A stretch of DNA of 64,000 bases, from the NCBI GenBank assembly GCA_017535315.1, contig JAFXUD010000039.1, positions 1 to 64,000 of the forward strand. Direction: 5' to 3'. Positions 44,711 through 52,393 of this stretch are shown one piece after another. The translations under genes were made by a program, and so were the position numbers. This DNA is from Victivallales bacterium (GTDB lineage Bacteria; Verrucomicrobiota; Lentisphaeria; Oligosphaerales; Oligosphaeraceae). Numbering within the stretch: position 1 is the first letter of the stretch; each line of letters opens with the position of its first letter. The notes beneath the pieces were generated by a model. That model was not told where the DNA came from. It did no database searches and worked only from the letters and a program-made list of their open reading frames with translations.

Positions 44711-44730
44711 TTTTTCATATGGAGGATTGT

Positions 44731-45552
44731 ATGATGAAGAAGCTAACGATAGTAGTACTTTGCCTGGCCGCACTTATCTTGAGTTCATGCTGCTGCCCCT
44801 ATTGCCGCGAAAGAATGGCCCAGGAAAAAGAAGTGAACAAGCGATTCGGCGTGGATTCGCCAAGACCTGTCGTCAATGTCGCCAAATGCGATTCCACCAT
44901 CACCCTGGATGGCAAGCTGGACGACCCCGCCTGGGCAAAGGCCCAGACCTACCAGATGGCTCCCCCCTTCATCGGACGCGACATGCTCCCCAAGATGAAG
45001 GCAAACAGGGACAGCGAGCCTTTCGAGGGAGCGGAAGTCAAATATCTCTATACTGCTGATACGCTCTATATCGGCGTCAAACTCCAGGATTCCGACGTCT
45101 ATCAGAATGGTATTGATGACCAATCGCACTTCTACCAGCAGGGCGACCTCGTGGAAGTCTTTCTCAAGCCTGAAAATGCTTCCCCATACTGGGAAATCTA
45201 CGGCACCCCGAACAATCTGAAGACCACCTTCCGCTTCACCGCCCGCGGATGCGGACGCTCCGACTGGGGCGAACTCGACCCAGCCTACAAATGCGCCGCA
45301 ACCGTCCAGGGCACCCTTAACAAGTCCGACGACAAGGACGGCGGCTGGACCATCGAGATGGCCTTCCCCTTCAAGATGCTGGAGGCCTTCTGCGGCGTGC
45401 CATTCGGCAAGGGACAAAAATGGACCTGCCTGGTCGCACGCTACAACTACAACAACACCTACACAGGCTACCAGAACTCCTCCGTCCCCATGCTACCCCA
45501 GGCAAACTACCACCTCATCGAATACTACGCAGCCCTCAACCTTTTGGATTGA
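44731..45552 (+). CDS. Lipoprotein with CBM9-like domain
   Basis: The 273-residue protein has a lipoprotein signal (LAALILSSC, lipobox Cys near residue 18). The rest is a CBM9-like beta-sandwich of the DOMON-related type: ITLDGKLDDPAWAKAQ (about 57-72), LYIGVKLQDSDVYQN, GDLVEVFLKPEN, and WTIEMAFPFKML. Such proteins bind carbohydrate at the cell surface. GGAGGA lies 4 bp before ATG 44731, with a second ATG directly after. Confidence 0.82.
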   Translation: MMKKLTIVVLCLAALILSSCCCPYCRERMAQEKEVNKRFGVDSPRPVVNVAKCDSTITLDGKLDDPAWAKAQTYQMAPPFIGRDMLPKMKANRDSEPFEGAEVKYLYTADTLYIGVKLQDSDVYQNGIDDQSHFYQQGDLVEVFLKPENASPYWEIYGTPNNLKTTFRFTARGCGRSDWGELDPAYKCAATVQGTLNKSDDKDGGWTIEMAFPFKMLEAFCGVPFGKGQKWTCLVARYNYNNTYTGYQNSSVPMLPQANYHLIEYYAALNLLD

Positions 45553-45556
45553 TAGG

Positions 45557-45590
45557 AACCTCGTGGCGATAAGCCCCCCACGGGGTTTGG
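45557..45590 (+). terminator. Imperfect hairpin after the CBM9-like gene
   Basis: AACCTCGTGG can pair with CCACGGGGTT, including one G-T pair, just after the stop codon. There is no T tract, so it is a weak terminator candidate. Confidence 0.35.
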
Positions 45591-45642
45591 GGATGTGGGA
45601 CGCAGGCTGATTGCTGAGGTCCAAAAAAATCAACATGGCGGT

Positions 45643-45670
45643 TTGCAAAAGTGGAAACTGCCAATATATT
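45643..45670 (+). promoter_or_regulatory. Promoter of the tRNA-Met gene
   Basis: TTGCAA at 45643-45648, 16 bp, and TATATT at 45665-45670; the predicted start is about 20 bp before the mature tRNA. Confidence 0.55.
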
Positions 45671-45697
45671 AAAAGCGTTTTCAGAAGAAAACAAAGT

Positions 45698-45773
45698 GCC
45701 GGGTTAGCTCAGCTGGTAGAGCAGTGGAATCATAATCCACGTGTCATTGGTCCGAATCCGATACCCGGTACCA
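45698..45773 (+). tRNA. tRNA-Met (CAT), elongator type
   Basis: The 76-nt gene folds as a cloverleaf. The acceptor is GCCGGGT with ACCCGGT, and the D arm is AGCTC/GAGC. The anticodon stem is GTGGA/TCCAC with loop ATCATAA (anticodon CAT), and the T arm is ATTGG/CCGAT with TCCGAAT. The CCA end is encoded. The first acceptor pair is G-U. The anticodon stem lacks the three G-C pairs of initiator tRNA, so elongator Met is most likely; tRNA-Ile with lysidine-modified CAT is the alternative. Confidence 0.92.
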
Positions 45774-45785
45774 ATCCTGAAATCC

Positions 45786-45827
45786 AAATCCCTGCTCTTC
45801 CCTAAGGAAAAGCAGGGATTTTTTTGT
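45786..45827. terminator. Terminator after tRNA-Met
   Basis: AAATCCCTGCT pairs with AGCAGGGATTT, followed by a T tract on the plus strand. The AT-rich flanks also allow it to act for the convergent DUF4126 gene. Confidence 0.85.
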
Positions 45828-45855
45828 GCGCTCTTACTGGGCGATTCCATTACAA

Positions 45856-46461
45856 TCAGCCAGCGGTAGGCTCTGGCGAGGTTTTCTTTTTCCAGGAAAG
45901 GAAAAGGCGTTTCAGGAAGAGACAAAATGCAACCAGCAGGCAAATGACGATGATGCTTCCAATCAGCGGAAGCAGAATGGACAGCAGGCTTCCCAGAACC
46001 GAGCCAATCGTCTCAAAGGTGTTGATAAAACTATTGCCTAAGCCAGCCGTGACAACTGTGCTGGTTCCACGGACAGCCGACGATGCTATCTTAACAGCCG
46101 CGCTGGCACCGCCGCCCGCGACAATCGCCAGAACCCACTTCAGCATCGGCGAAATGTCGGCAACCATCGTAGAAGAAACGGCCATCGTCCCCGCGATGAC
46201 AGCGACGGGAAACGAGATGGCGTCCATGAAATTATCGACACCTGGGATGTAATAGGTGCAGATTTCCAGGATTGTCGCCACCGCAAGCAAGAAAACGGCG
46301 GGATAGCTGCCCAGCCAGGCAAAACCAGGGGAAAGGGTAATCCACCCAGCATGCGCACCTAAACTCAGGCATAGCATCGGCACAAACACCTTGAAGCCGC
46401 AGGTTGCACTCAACGCAATCCCCATGATCAAGCAAACAACAAACTGATAGGCATTTTCCAT
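45856..46461 (-). CDS. DUF4126 membrane protein
   Basis: A 201-residue integral membrane protein with about five or six TM helices and the DUF4126 pattern: GIALSATCGFKVFVPMLCLSL (about 12-32), YIPGVDNFMDAISFPVAVIAG, GGGASAAVKIASSAVRGTST and a final basic tail after a TM helix. I prefer ATG 46461, which has GAGG about 9 bp upstream; an ATG three codons earlier abuts the same motif. The function of this family is unknown. Confidence 0.8.
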   Translation of the reverse strand: MENAYQFVVCLIMGIALSATCGFKVFVPMLCLSLGAHAGWITLSPGFAWLGSYPAVFLLAVATILEICTYYIPGVDNFMDAISFPVAVIAGTMAVSSTMVADISPMLKWVLAIVAGGGASAAVKIASSAVRGTSTVVTAGLGNSFINTFETIGSVLGSLLSILLPLIGSIIVICLLVAFCLFLKRLFLSWKKKTSPEPTAG

Positions 46462-46571
46462 AGTCTTCATCCTCTAATACTTTATCCCTTTTATCCCTTT
46501 TTTCCTTCTAAAAATTTAAACCTAATTCCAAAGATTTCAATTGTCTCCAAACAAATTACTTCTCTTTCCTC

Positions 46572-46599
46572 TTGTTATTCCCATTTATCAGGTTATAAT
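46572..46599 (+). promoter_or_regulatory. Promoter of the prepilin-like gene
   Basis: TTGTTA at 46572-46577, 16 bp, TATAAT at 46594-46599; start codon 66 bp downstream. Confidence 0.5.
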
Positions 46600-46664
46600 T
46601 TAGAAAGGTATTTAGTCTATCTGTTAATCGTTCGTTAAAAATCATAAACATAGGAATCTCCGCT

Positions 46665-47393
46665 ATGAAAAAACGCTTCACCCTCATAGAGCTTTTGGTC
46701 GTAATCGCCATCATCGCGATTCTGGCGGCCATGCTGCTGCCCGCCCTTGCCAAGGCACGCGAAAAGGCACGTGCCATATCTTGCACAAACAATGCCAAAC
46801 AGTTGATGCTCGGCCTGGTTCAATATACCATGGATAACCATCATCTGCTCCCATACGGATGGAGCTACTACAACGACAACGGTACTAAATATGCAAAAAA
46901 CTACCCCTGCTCCAACAACGAATTCGACAAGGCGTACTGGCCTGCCGCCATCTATGACAACGTCGGCGACATAAAGGCCTTCAAGTGCCCATCCACTGTC
47001 ACGGAAAACAAAATCGGCTATGCAACCGTCTATGGTGGCACAGCCTCTGGAATGCCTTACATATCCTATGCGGGCCCATCGCCCGTGCTCAACGAGCACA
47101 AAACCCCGTCACAGACCATGTACATGGCCTGCTGCGGCACGAAAGAAAACGTGATTCAAGCCTACAACTATTTCATTTATAGCCCCTGCAACAGCGCCCT
47201 GGCTGCCTGGTGGGATGGCACAACTGCCAATTTCGGCAAGCTCAATACAGCACACGGTGGTGGCGCAAACGCAGGCTTCCTGGACGGCCATGTGGAAGGG
47301 CATCCCCTTAATTTCTTCCGCCAGACGGGAGCCAAGAACAGCTACGAGGTTGGCGCACGCCTCTGGGCATACTATAAAACCAGCACCAACTAA
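46665..47393 (+). CDS. Prepilin-like protein with H-X9-DG motif
   Basis: The 242-residue protein starts [20 protein letters not shown], a type IV prepilin cleavage/methylation leader followed by the hydrophobic helix. A globular domain then ends in [12 protein letters not shown] (about 205-216), the H-X9-DG signature of surface proteins that are greatly expanded in Lentisphaerota and Planctomycetes. It is probably processed by a prepilin peptidase and assembled at the surface or in a pseudopilus. The function of this class is not known. Confidence 0.92.
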   Translation: MKKRFTLIELLVVIAIIAILAAMLLPALAKAREKARAISCTNNAKQLMLGLVQYTMDNHHLLPYGWSYYNDNGTKYAKNYPCSNNEFDKAYWPAAIYDNVGDIKAFKCPSTVTENKIGYATVYGGTASGMPYISYAGPSPVLNEHKTPSQTMYMACCGTKENVIQAYNYFIYSPCNSALAAWWDGTTANFGKLNTAHGGGANAGFLDGHVEGHPLNFFRQTGAKNSYEVGARLWAYYKTSTN

Positions 47394-47442
47394 AGAGGCT
47401 TATCCTTTTTTCCAGCCAGGTGCTCTGGTTTTGCAGTAGATT

Positions 47443-48078
47443 TTAAAGGAAGTGTTCGCGCATGATGGCTACAAAGCTGTCGGTCGCGTATGGGGTTCCA
47501 ATGGCACGGAACTTCCAGCCGCCGTTTCGACGGTAGAATTCGCCGAACACCATCGAGCACATCCCGTCGTACTTCTCCTCATTGGAAAGGTCGTACCGCA
47601 GCATCTCGCGTCCTTTCGCATCAACGGCGCGGATGAAGGCGTTCTCCACCTGCCCGAAATCCTGATGTTTCTGAATCCCATGGTAAATCGACGCCAGAAT
47701 CACAATGACGTCATAACAGGCATCCAGCTTGTCAAGATTGATGATGATCTGCTCGGCGTCGCCTTCCCCGTCTCCCGTGCGGTTGTCCCCAGTGTGATAG
47801 ACATAACCAGTGAAGTGGCGAAGATTGTTGTAGAAAACCACATCGCCGCCAACCATTTTCCTGTCCCCTAGCCTGGCAACCTTTCCGTCGCTGTCAAGCA
47901 TGAACGCAATGGCGTTCAGATCGTAATCATCGTTTTCATTTTTCTTGCCCAAAAGCGATGAAAAAAGACCCTTGGGGCTTTCCTTCACATCCCACCCCAA
48001 TCCGACTGTTACGGAAGAAAGATCATACACATCCTTTTCAAGGTTGATCGTCTGTCCTTTTTGCAGGTTAATCACCAT
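47443..48078 (-). CDS. terD: TerD-family protein
   Basis: This 211-residue protein matches the TerD/calcium-binding stress protein family. It has VINLQKGQTINLEKD at the N terminus, VGLGWDV (about 26-32), the acidic NENDDYDLNAIAFMLD stretch (about 46-61) that in family members binds Ca2+, and EIxVxL-like strands later. A perfect AAGGAGG precedes ATG. No other ter genes are present. It lies downstream of a Ca2+-type P-ATPase on the same strand, separated by a mobile element. Confidence 0.92.
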   Translation of the reverse strand: MVINLQKGQTINLEKDVYDLSSVTVGLGWDVKESPKGLFSSLLGKKNENDDYDLNAIAFMLDSDGKVARLGDRKMVGGDVVFYNNLRHFTGYVYHTGDNRTGDGEGDAEQIIINLDKLDACYDVIVILASIYHGIQKHQDFGQVENAFIRAVDAKGREMLRYDLSNEEKYDGMCSMVFGEFYRRNGGWKFRAIGTPYATDSFVAIMREHFL

Positions 48079-48110
48079 GTTTCCTCCTTGTCAAGTTATG
48101 TGGTCACTTG

Positions 48111-48265
48111 AGAGGTAATTTCAAAACTAACGCGAAATGCTCTAAGAAATGGGTGCAGTAGCTAAGACAACGGCTTGAAGCCACACTTTCATGTGCGAGA
48201 AGCGTCGACAATGTCAATGTGTTCAGATCGACGCGTATTTCGATAATAGTTTTGAAATTACCTCT
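48111..48265. mobile_element. MITE-like element, family C
   Basis: The 155-bp element is bounded by perfect 19-bp inverted repeats, AGAGGTAATTTCAAAACTA at 48111-48129 and its complement at 48247-48265. It has no coding capacity. Its right end overlaps the end of the P-type ATPase gene: read on the minus strand, AGAGGTAA provides the last Arg codon (AGG) and the stop (TAA). Other ends of this family occur at 35262-35331, 50962-50984, 51198-51216, 55232-55266 and 56615-56632. Confidence 0.7.
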
Positions 48266-50864
48266 TGATGAGTTTACAAATCACGTCAATTGGAATGACC
48301 AGGAAGGCCAGCAAGAGGCATTTGCCCCACGTCGCCATGGAGAGAGGGGTCACATTAAGAGCCTTCCCACCAAATGTGACAAACAGAAACTGAAGAAGGA
48401 ATATGCCGCCCATCACAATCAGGAAGGTGATGTTACGCCCGATCCCCTCGAAGGGATTGAGATGAGCTGTGCGTGCATTGAATCCATTGAAAGTAATCGC
48501 CATCATGAACGTGGCAAACAATGCCGATTTCAGATAGATTTTATCGAGTACGCCGTTTACATCCGTTGCTCCGATGAAACTCTGAATCCACGGCACCAAA
48601 AGAATCGACAGGCAAATGGCGGTGATGTAGAACGCGCTGATGATGATTTCCGTCATCATGCCTGCGGTGACAATGCTCTCCGACCGTGGAATCGGCTTCT
48701 CATTCATATACTCCTTCAACGGCGGCTCACTTCCAAATGCTATCGCAGCCATCGTATCCATCGCCAGATTGATAAGCAGAAGCTGGATAACGGTCATCAC
48801 CACGTTCTCGCCGAACATCGGTCCAATCGCACAGGTCAGAACCGCCGCAACATTCACCGTCAACTGGAAAATCAGGAACTTGCGGATGCTCTTGAACATC
48901 GTCCGTCCGTACAGAATGGCCTTCTCGATGGAGGAGAGGTTGTCATCAAGGATTGTGATCTCGCCCGCCTCTTTGGCCACCTCTGTGCCGCTGCCCATGG
49001 CAAAACCCACATCCGCCTTGCGCAACGCGGGGGAATCGTTCACGCCATCGCCTGTCATGCCGACCACCAGGTTCAGTTCCTGTGCATTCTTCACCAAACG
49101 GCTCTTGTCCAGCGGCAATGCCCTGGAGACGACGCGCAGATGAGGAAGGAGCTTCTTCAACTCTTCGTCGCTCTTCTCAGCCAGTTCAAACGAAGTGAGG
49201 GCAACGTCATCATCGGAGACCAATAGTCCCGCCTCCTTCGCGATGGCAACGGCCGTCTCTTTGCGGTCACCCGTGACCATCACAACCTGGATGCCCGCGT
49301 TCTGAATCTCCTTGACGGCATCCTTGACCTCCTTGCGCACATTGTCGCGGATACTAATGATGCATACCAGCGTCAGCGGCACATCATCCTTGTTGCCATC
49401 AGCCTTCGCAACCGCCAGCAGACGCATGGAGCGCCCAGCCTGCTCATTCAGATAGGCATTGATGCGCGCGGTGTCCCCTAGCGGCTGTTCCTTTCCGTCC
49501 GCATCCACATACTTCTTGCAGCGGTCAATGATGCGTTCGGGAGCACCCTTGATGTATATCCGCGTGGCACCATCGTGGTTGACCACGATCGATGAACATT
49601 TCTTGTTGGAATCAAAGGCATTAAAGGTCACAACCTCCTCCTTGTTGATGGACTTCGCCAGCCCATTGGAAATCAGAAAGGCCATCAGGGCGCGGTCAGT
49701 TCCGTTTCCGCCAATTACGCTGTCCGCACTCGCTATGGAGCTGTTGTTCACGCCAATGCCAATCAACACGTCATCCCGCAAGGAGGCCGTGATTTTGGAG
49801 AGGTTGTCAAACCTGTCCAGACCACCTGTCGCCATCTCCACAACAGAAAGGCGCCCCTCCGTGATGGTCCCCGTCTTGTCGCTGAAGAGGATACTCAAGC
49901 TACCCGCCGTCTCAAGACCATTTATCTTGCGCACCAGCACGTTGTCCTTGACCATTTTCAGGCTCTGGATGGCCTGCAGGATAGAACTCAGCATCGGCAA
50001 CCCCTCTGGCACAGCGCAGACAATAATGGTGACCGCCACCGTTACAGCATCGACAAGCAACCGTAGCCAATCCTGCCAATCTGACGGGGCTTTGCCTGTC
50101 AAAACGGTCACCAGCACAACGATGGCGACGATCGTGGCTGCACCAATGTACCCAAACATGGATATCTGGTTTGCCAGCTTGCCCAATTTCACTTGTAGCG
50201 GGGTTTCGCGGGTCTGCTCCTGAGCAGCAAGCGCGGCTTGGCCAAACTCCGTCTTGTCGCCGACGACTTTGACCTCCTGGTATGCCTCTCCGCTGCAAAT
50301 GACAGTTCCGCGGTAGATGTAGTATTGGTTGAGAAGGTCCTTTGTATTGTAGGTAGCTCCTTTTTCAAACGCGACCTTGGGAGCTTCCTCTGACTCGCCG
50401 TTCAAGGAAGCCTGGTCAACTTTCAAACTCCCCTCCAGCAAAATACCATCAGCGGGAATCTTGTCGCCCGCCTGAAGGAAGATGACATCCCCGACAACCG
50501 CGTCGTCCAACGGAATCTCAACCACGCTGGATTCACGGACCGCCTTGATTTTCTCCTTTGCATTCTCCGCATGTTTCAAGGCCGAAGCCTTGCCCTCCTG
50601 CTTGTTCTCAAATACGGCAGCCACGCCGTTGGCAATGATGATGGCGACAAAGATACCAAAGGGCTCGTACCATTCGGCCTTCCCGAAGACGTACAAAGCC
50701 AGCTGGACGAGCAGTGCAACCAGAAGAATCATGATCATCGGGTCCTTGAAGCCCTTCAGGATTTTCGACCACAGCGGCTCTGGCGGAATATCGGTCAACG
50801 CATTCGAGCCATTTTGCTTTCTGCTCTCTTCAACCTGTTGTTTCGTTAATCCCGAAAAAATCAT
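48258..50864 (-). CDS. Ca2+-type cation-transporting P-type ATPase (PMCA-like)
   Basis: The 868-residue P2-type ATPase has N-terminal cation ATPase and E1-E2 domains (VGDVIFLQAGDKIPADGIL, about 128-146; NGESEE) and TM4 with CAVPEGLPM (about 291-299). The phosphorylation site is SDKTGTITEG (about 326-335), the hinge is MTGDGVNDSPALRKADVGFAM (about 609-629), and the C-terminal TM5-10 region follows. It resembles plasma-membrane Ca2+ ATPases and probably exports Ca2+. AAGGAG precedes the ATG. The final codons come from a family C repeat. Confidence 0.93.
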   Translation of the reverse strand: MIFSGLTKQQVEESRKQNGSNALTDIPPEPLWSKILKGFKDPMIMILLVALLVQLALYVFGKAEWYEPFGIFVAIIIANGVAAVFENKQEGKASALKHAENAKEKIKAVRESSVVEIPLDDAVVGDVIFLQAGDKIPADGILLEGSLKVDQASLNGESEEAPKVAFEKGATYNTKDLLNQYYIYRGTVICSGEAYQEVKVVGDKTEFGQAALAAQEQTRETPLQVKLGKLANQISMFGYIGAATIVAIVVLVTVLTGKAPSDWQDWLRLLVDAVTVAVTIIVCAVPEGLPMLSSILQAIQSLKMVKDNVLVRKINGLETAGSLSILFSDKTGTITEGRLSVVEMATGGLDRFDNLSKITASLRDDVLIGIGVNNSSIASADSVIGGNGTDRALMAFLISNGLAKSINKEEVVTFNAFDSNKKCSSIVVNHDGATRIYIKGAPERIIDRCKKYVDADGKEQPLGDTARINAYLNEQAGRSMRLLAVAKADGNKDDVPLTLVCIISIRDNVRKEVKDAVKEIQNAGIQVVMVTGDRKETAVAIAKEAGLLVSDDDVALTSFELAEKSDEELKKLLPHLRVVSRALPLDKSRLVKNAQELNLVVGMTGDGVNDSPALRKADVGFAMGSGTEVAKEAGEITILDDNLSSIEKAILYGRTMFKSIRKFLIFQLTVNVAAVLTCAIGPMFGENVVMTVIQLLLINLAMDTMAAIAFGSEPPLKEYMNEKPIPRSESIVTAGMMTEIIISAFYITAICLSILLVPWIQSFIGATDVNGVLDKIYLKSALFATFMMAITFNGFNARTAHLNPFEGIGRNITFLIVMGGIFLLQFLFVTFGGKALNVTPLSMATWGKCLLLAFLVIPIDVICKLIKR

Positions 50865-51250
50865 TTTATCTCCTTACCCCAAACGCAAGGTTTCGCTTGG
50901 GCTTGTTAAAAAATCCAATCTACAGAGGTTATTGCAAAACGAATGTGAAAAACATAATGTAAGAGGTAATTTCAAAATTACCTCGTAAGGTTTGTCTTTC
51001 GAGAAGAATTATGCAAACGCCTCGTATCTTATGAATATATTGTTGCGGAATCAAAATACAAATACATTAAGCGTATTTGAGCACCTCCACGTCCTTTGTT
51101 CGTTTCATAAGAATTTAGAGGACCCTTACGAGAAAAAAGCGATTTGCAAAACCGCAAAAAAACAGCATATTATAGCTACATTACTGTTTTGGATATAAGA
51201 GGTATTTTCAAAACTCTTAATGAAAACTCTGGCGAAGGAACCATCAATTC
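50865..51250. other. Divergent intergenic region with family C repeat ends
   Basis: This region separates the ATPase gene from sbcD. It contains a 22-bp perfect palindrome made of two fused family C ends (GAGGTAATTTCAAAATTACCTC, with the outer A at 50962). A solo end, AGAGGTATTTTCAAAACTC at 51198-51216, lies 35 bp before sbcD. A possible sbcD promoter is TTGCAA near 51144 with TATTAT about 18 bp on. No gene is seen. Confidence 0.55.
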
Positions 51251-52393
51251 ATGAAGATTTTCCATCTTTCCGACTTGCATCTGGGGAAGCGCATCAACGG
51301 GTATTCCATGCTGGAGGACCAGACATATATTCTGGAAAGAATCCTTGACAGCGTCAAAGAGGAGAAACCGCAGGCGGTCATCATCGCTGGCGACGTCTAT
51401 GACAAGGCCATGCCATCGGAGGAGGCCGTAGCCCTGCTGGACGACTTCCTCTGCAAGTTGTCCGCACTGGAAAACCGCCCAGAAGTGTTTGTCATCTATG
51501 GCAATCACGATTCAGCGGAGCGGTTGTCGTTCGGCAATCGTCTGATTGAGAAAAGCGGCGTTCATCTCTCACCTGTCTTCAATGGAAAAGTCAAATCCGT
51601 GAAACTGACGGATGCACACGGGACTGTAACCTTCCATTTGCTGCCCTTCATCAAGCCGTCGGATGTCAGAAACGCCTATCCTGAGGCGCAAATCGAAAGC
51701 TACACCGATGCCGTCCGCGAGGCAATCGGCCATTTGGACCTGGATGCCACAAAGCGGAATGTCCTGGTCGCCCATCAATTTGTGACGGATGCGGTGCGCA
51801 GTGATTCAGAAGATGTGAGCGTCGGCGGAATGGACAATGTGAACGCCGTGGCCTTCGAGGGTTTTGACTACGTCGCACTCGGTCATCTGCATCGTCCGCA
51901 GGCCATTCCAGGCAACGAGCACATCCGCTATTGCGGGACGCCGCTGAAATACTCCATCTCCGAAAAGGATGACAAAAAGGGGATTCTCGTCGTTGAAATG
52001 GGAGCCAAAGGGGATATGAACTACCGAACCATCCCCCTGCTGCCATTGCACGATATGCGTGAAATCAAAGGGACATACGATGAACTGGCGCTCAAGAAGA
52101 ACTACGAGGGGTCAAACACGGAAGACTATATCCACATCGTCCTGACGGACGAAAATGACATCATGGACGCGGTGGGACGTCTCCGTGTCATCTATCCCAA
52201 CATCTTGTCGTTGGAATACCAAAATAAGAGGACAAGCATAGATACAAAGGTTGAGCAACTGAAAAACATCGAGCAGAAAACCGACATGGAAGTTCTGGAA
52301 GCATTGTACAAGATGCAGAACAACCAGGAGCTGAATGAGGCCCAGTGCGTATTTTCAGAGGAAATCTTCAAATCTATCCAGGAAGGGAAATAA
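51251..52393 (+). CDS. sbcD: Exonuclease subunit SbcD (Mre11-like)
   Basis: SbcD is the Mn2+-dependent nuclease subunit of SbcCD, which cleaves hairpins and processes DNA ends. The 380-residue protein has all phosphoesterase motifs: FHLSDLHLGKR (about 4-14), IIAGDVYD (about 45-52), YGNHDS (about 84-89), VAHQFV and LGHLHRPQ. Its stop codon shares one base with the sbcC start (TAATG), so the two are coupled. Confidence 0.95.
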   Translation: MKIFHLSDLHLGKRINGYSMLEDQTYILERILDSVKEEKPQAVIIAGDVYDKAMPSEEAVALLDDFLCKLSALENRPEVFVIYGNHDSAERLSFGNRLIEKSGVHLSPVFNGKVKSVKLTDAHGTVTFHLLPFIKPSDVRNAYPEAQIESYTDAVREAIGHLDLDATKRNVLVAHQFVTDAVRSDSEDVSVGGMDNVNAVAFEGFDYVALGHLHRPQAIPGNEHIRYCGTPLKYSISEKDDKKGILVVEMGAKGDMNYRTIPLLPLHDMREIKGTYDELALKKNYEGSNTEDYIHIVLTDENDIMDAVGRLRVIYPNILSLEYQNKRTSIDTKVEQLKNIEQKTDMEVLEALYKMQNNQELNEAQCVFSEEIFKSIQEGK

